A stretch of 14,835 bases of DNA. Origin: Planctomycetota bacterium (GTDB lineage Bacteria; Planctomycetota; PUPC01; JACPCR01). Positions 14,106 to 14,835 of the stretch are shown here, in pieces. A program made the translations under genes and the position numbers. Every line of letters starts with the position of its first letter. The stretch's first letter is position 1. The stretch covers positions 1 through 14,835 of the forward strand of contig JASLXP010001197.1 in NCBI GenBank assembly GCA_030740295.1, in the 5' to 3' direction. Below the pieces are notes generated by a model. That model was not told the DNA's origin. It searched no databases and saw only the letters and a list, made by a program, of their open reading frames with translations.

Positions 14106-14835
14106 TCAGAATTTCAGCCTCAATTCGATGCCGATGACCTGATTCAGATAATCACGTGCGCCAATCGAAGAGCGCTGGCGCGTGTATCTGTAGTATAGCG
14201 CGCCGTATAACAAGTCCCCATAAACAGGGCGCGTCAGCCTCGCGTTACCACGAATCACATTGTCACTCCGAAAGACATCGCTGAAGCGAGGGTCGCCTTG
14301 CTTGTAGGTGTTGTTGGAGTAACCGACCTGGGCGCTCAGACCAAAATCATACGGCAGAGGATATGCCCCGCCGACGGCGAATTTATGGCCGGCGTAAGCC
14401 TCGAAATTCTGCACGGCTTTGTAGTAGTTCAAGGTGTATTCGCCGTAGACATATCGCTGCTTGTTGGAACCTAAGTACCAGAATTCACGGACGGCCATGG
14501 TCCAATTGTCGCCGGAAAGCTGGGGCACCTCCGGATAATCGTTGTTGTCCCAGGAGAATCGACAAAGGCCGGCCAGATTGTTGGTCTGGTTCCAGTAAAG
14601 GGATGGGCGGAGAGTGTGCCGCTGGAGGTAGCCTTCATCATCGAAATAAAAGTAGACGAAGGCATAATCCATAAACACGAAAAGATTGGACGACAATGGC
14701 CGATTGAAGTTCAGACCGAGCGTGTGACCTTCGAGGTCGAATTCGTCGAGCTCGTCATAGACATCCTGATAGATGCTGTAATAGACGGAGCCGCGCGTAT
14801 CGCCCCATCTGGGGAGATTTGCCTTGACGGTCCCG
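14106..14835 (-). CDS. Outer-membrane beta-barrel protein, C-terminal part (truncated by window edge)
   Basis: The minus-strand frame is open from the window edge to a TGA at 14106-14108 and gives about 242 residues. They show the alternating, aromatic-rich pattern of a transmembrane barrel: RGSVYYSIYQDVYDELDEF, LFVFMDYAFVYFYFDDEGY, YVYGEYTLNYYKAVQNFEAY, LLYGALYYRYTRQRS and a final strand ending IGIELRLKF, with the C-terminal Phe expected for assembly by BamA. The barrel is preceded by more protein outside the window; TPR-plus-barrel proteins (surface-lipoprotein-assembly-modifier type) share this look, but only the barrel is seen. An internal TTG at 14696 is not a start: the frame continues upstream without a break. 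It precedes the FecR-domain gene and is probably co-transcribed with it. Confidence 0.75.
   Translation of the reverse strand, partial: GTVKANLPRWGDTRGSVYYSIYQDVYDELDEFDLEGHTLGLNFNRPLSSNLFVFMDYAFVYFYFDDEGYLQRHTLRPSLYWNQTNNLAGLCRFSWDNNDYPEVPQLSGDNWTMAVREFWYLGSNKQRYVYGEYTLNYYKAVQNFEAYAGHKFAVGGAYPLPYDFGLSAQVGYSNNTYKQGDPRFSDVFRSDNVIRGNARLTRPVYGDLLYGALYYRYTRQRSSIGARDYLNQVIGIELRLKF

Overview
The window is a moderately GC-rich bacterial segment, most simply read as a Gram-negative member of the Planctomycetes-Verrucomicrobia-Lentisphaerae/Kiritimatiellae (PVC) group. This rests on the combination of a heparinase II/III-type polysaccharide lyase, a UroD-like protein, a DUF4037 protein, a five-bladed propeller glycosidase-like protein, a FecR-domain protein and an outer-membrane barrel. 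Four of the nine genes whose start is visible have no recognisable Shine-Dalgarno sequence. Phylum is an inference from gene content; no rRNA or marker gene is present. I saw no insertion sequence, CRISPR array, tRNA or phage gene.

Layout. 1-494 (-): 5' end of a uroporphyrinogen-decarboxylase-like gene, cut by the window edge. 629-5781 (+): a 1172-aa secreted heparinase/alginate-lyase-like protein with a CBM6/35-like C-terminus, followed by a secreted protein with a glutamine-amidotransferase-like fold and a discoidin-like end. 5799-9200 (-): a large secreted protein of unknown family that looks like a TIM-barrel hydrolase with a C-terminal carbohydrate-binding module, and a DUF4037 nucleotidyltransferase-like protein. 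9393-10760 (+): a cytoplasmic beta-propeller protein of glycosidase type. 10815-11549 (-): an SDR close to uronate dehydrogenase. 11769-12881 (+): a zinc alcohol dehydrogenase. 13089-14835 (-): a FecR-domain protein and, upstream of it, the 3' end of an outer-membrane barrel gene, closed by a strong intrinsic terminator.

How the genes may work together. Positions 629-12881 look like a loosely organised catabolic locus for a uronate-containing or otherwise anionic polysaccharide. Exported lyase and hydrolase-like proteins would cut the polymer outside the cytoplasm, the propeller protein (no signal peptide) would act on oligosaccharides inside, and the SDR and alcohol dehydrogenase would oxidise or reduce the released sugars. 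The genes sit on both strands, with convergent and divergent pairs instead of one operon, and there is no SusC/SusD pair, transporter or regulator inside the window. The FecR/barrel unit at the right end is probably separate.

The most unusual features are the 747-aa secreted protein with no recognisable family, the lyase-GATase-like tandem, and short period-7 repeats that run into the start codons of the two divergent genes at 9200/9393 and recur in weaker form ahead of the 747-aa gene. No single element could be shown to be a previously undescribed system from sequence reading alone.
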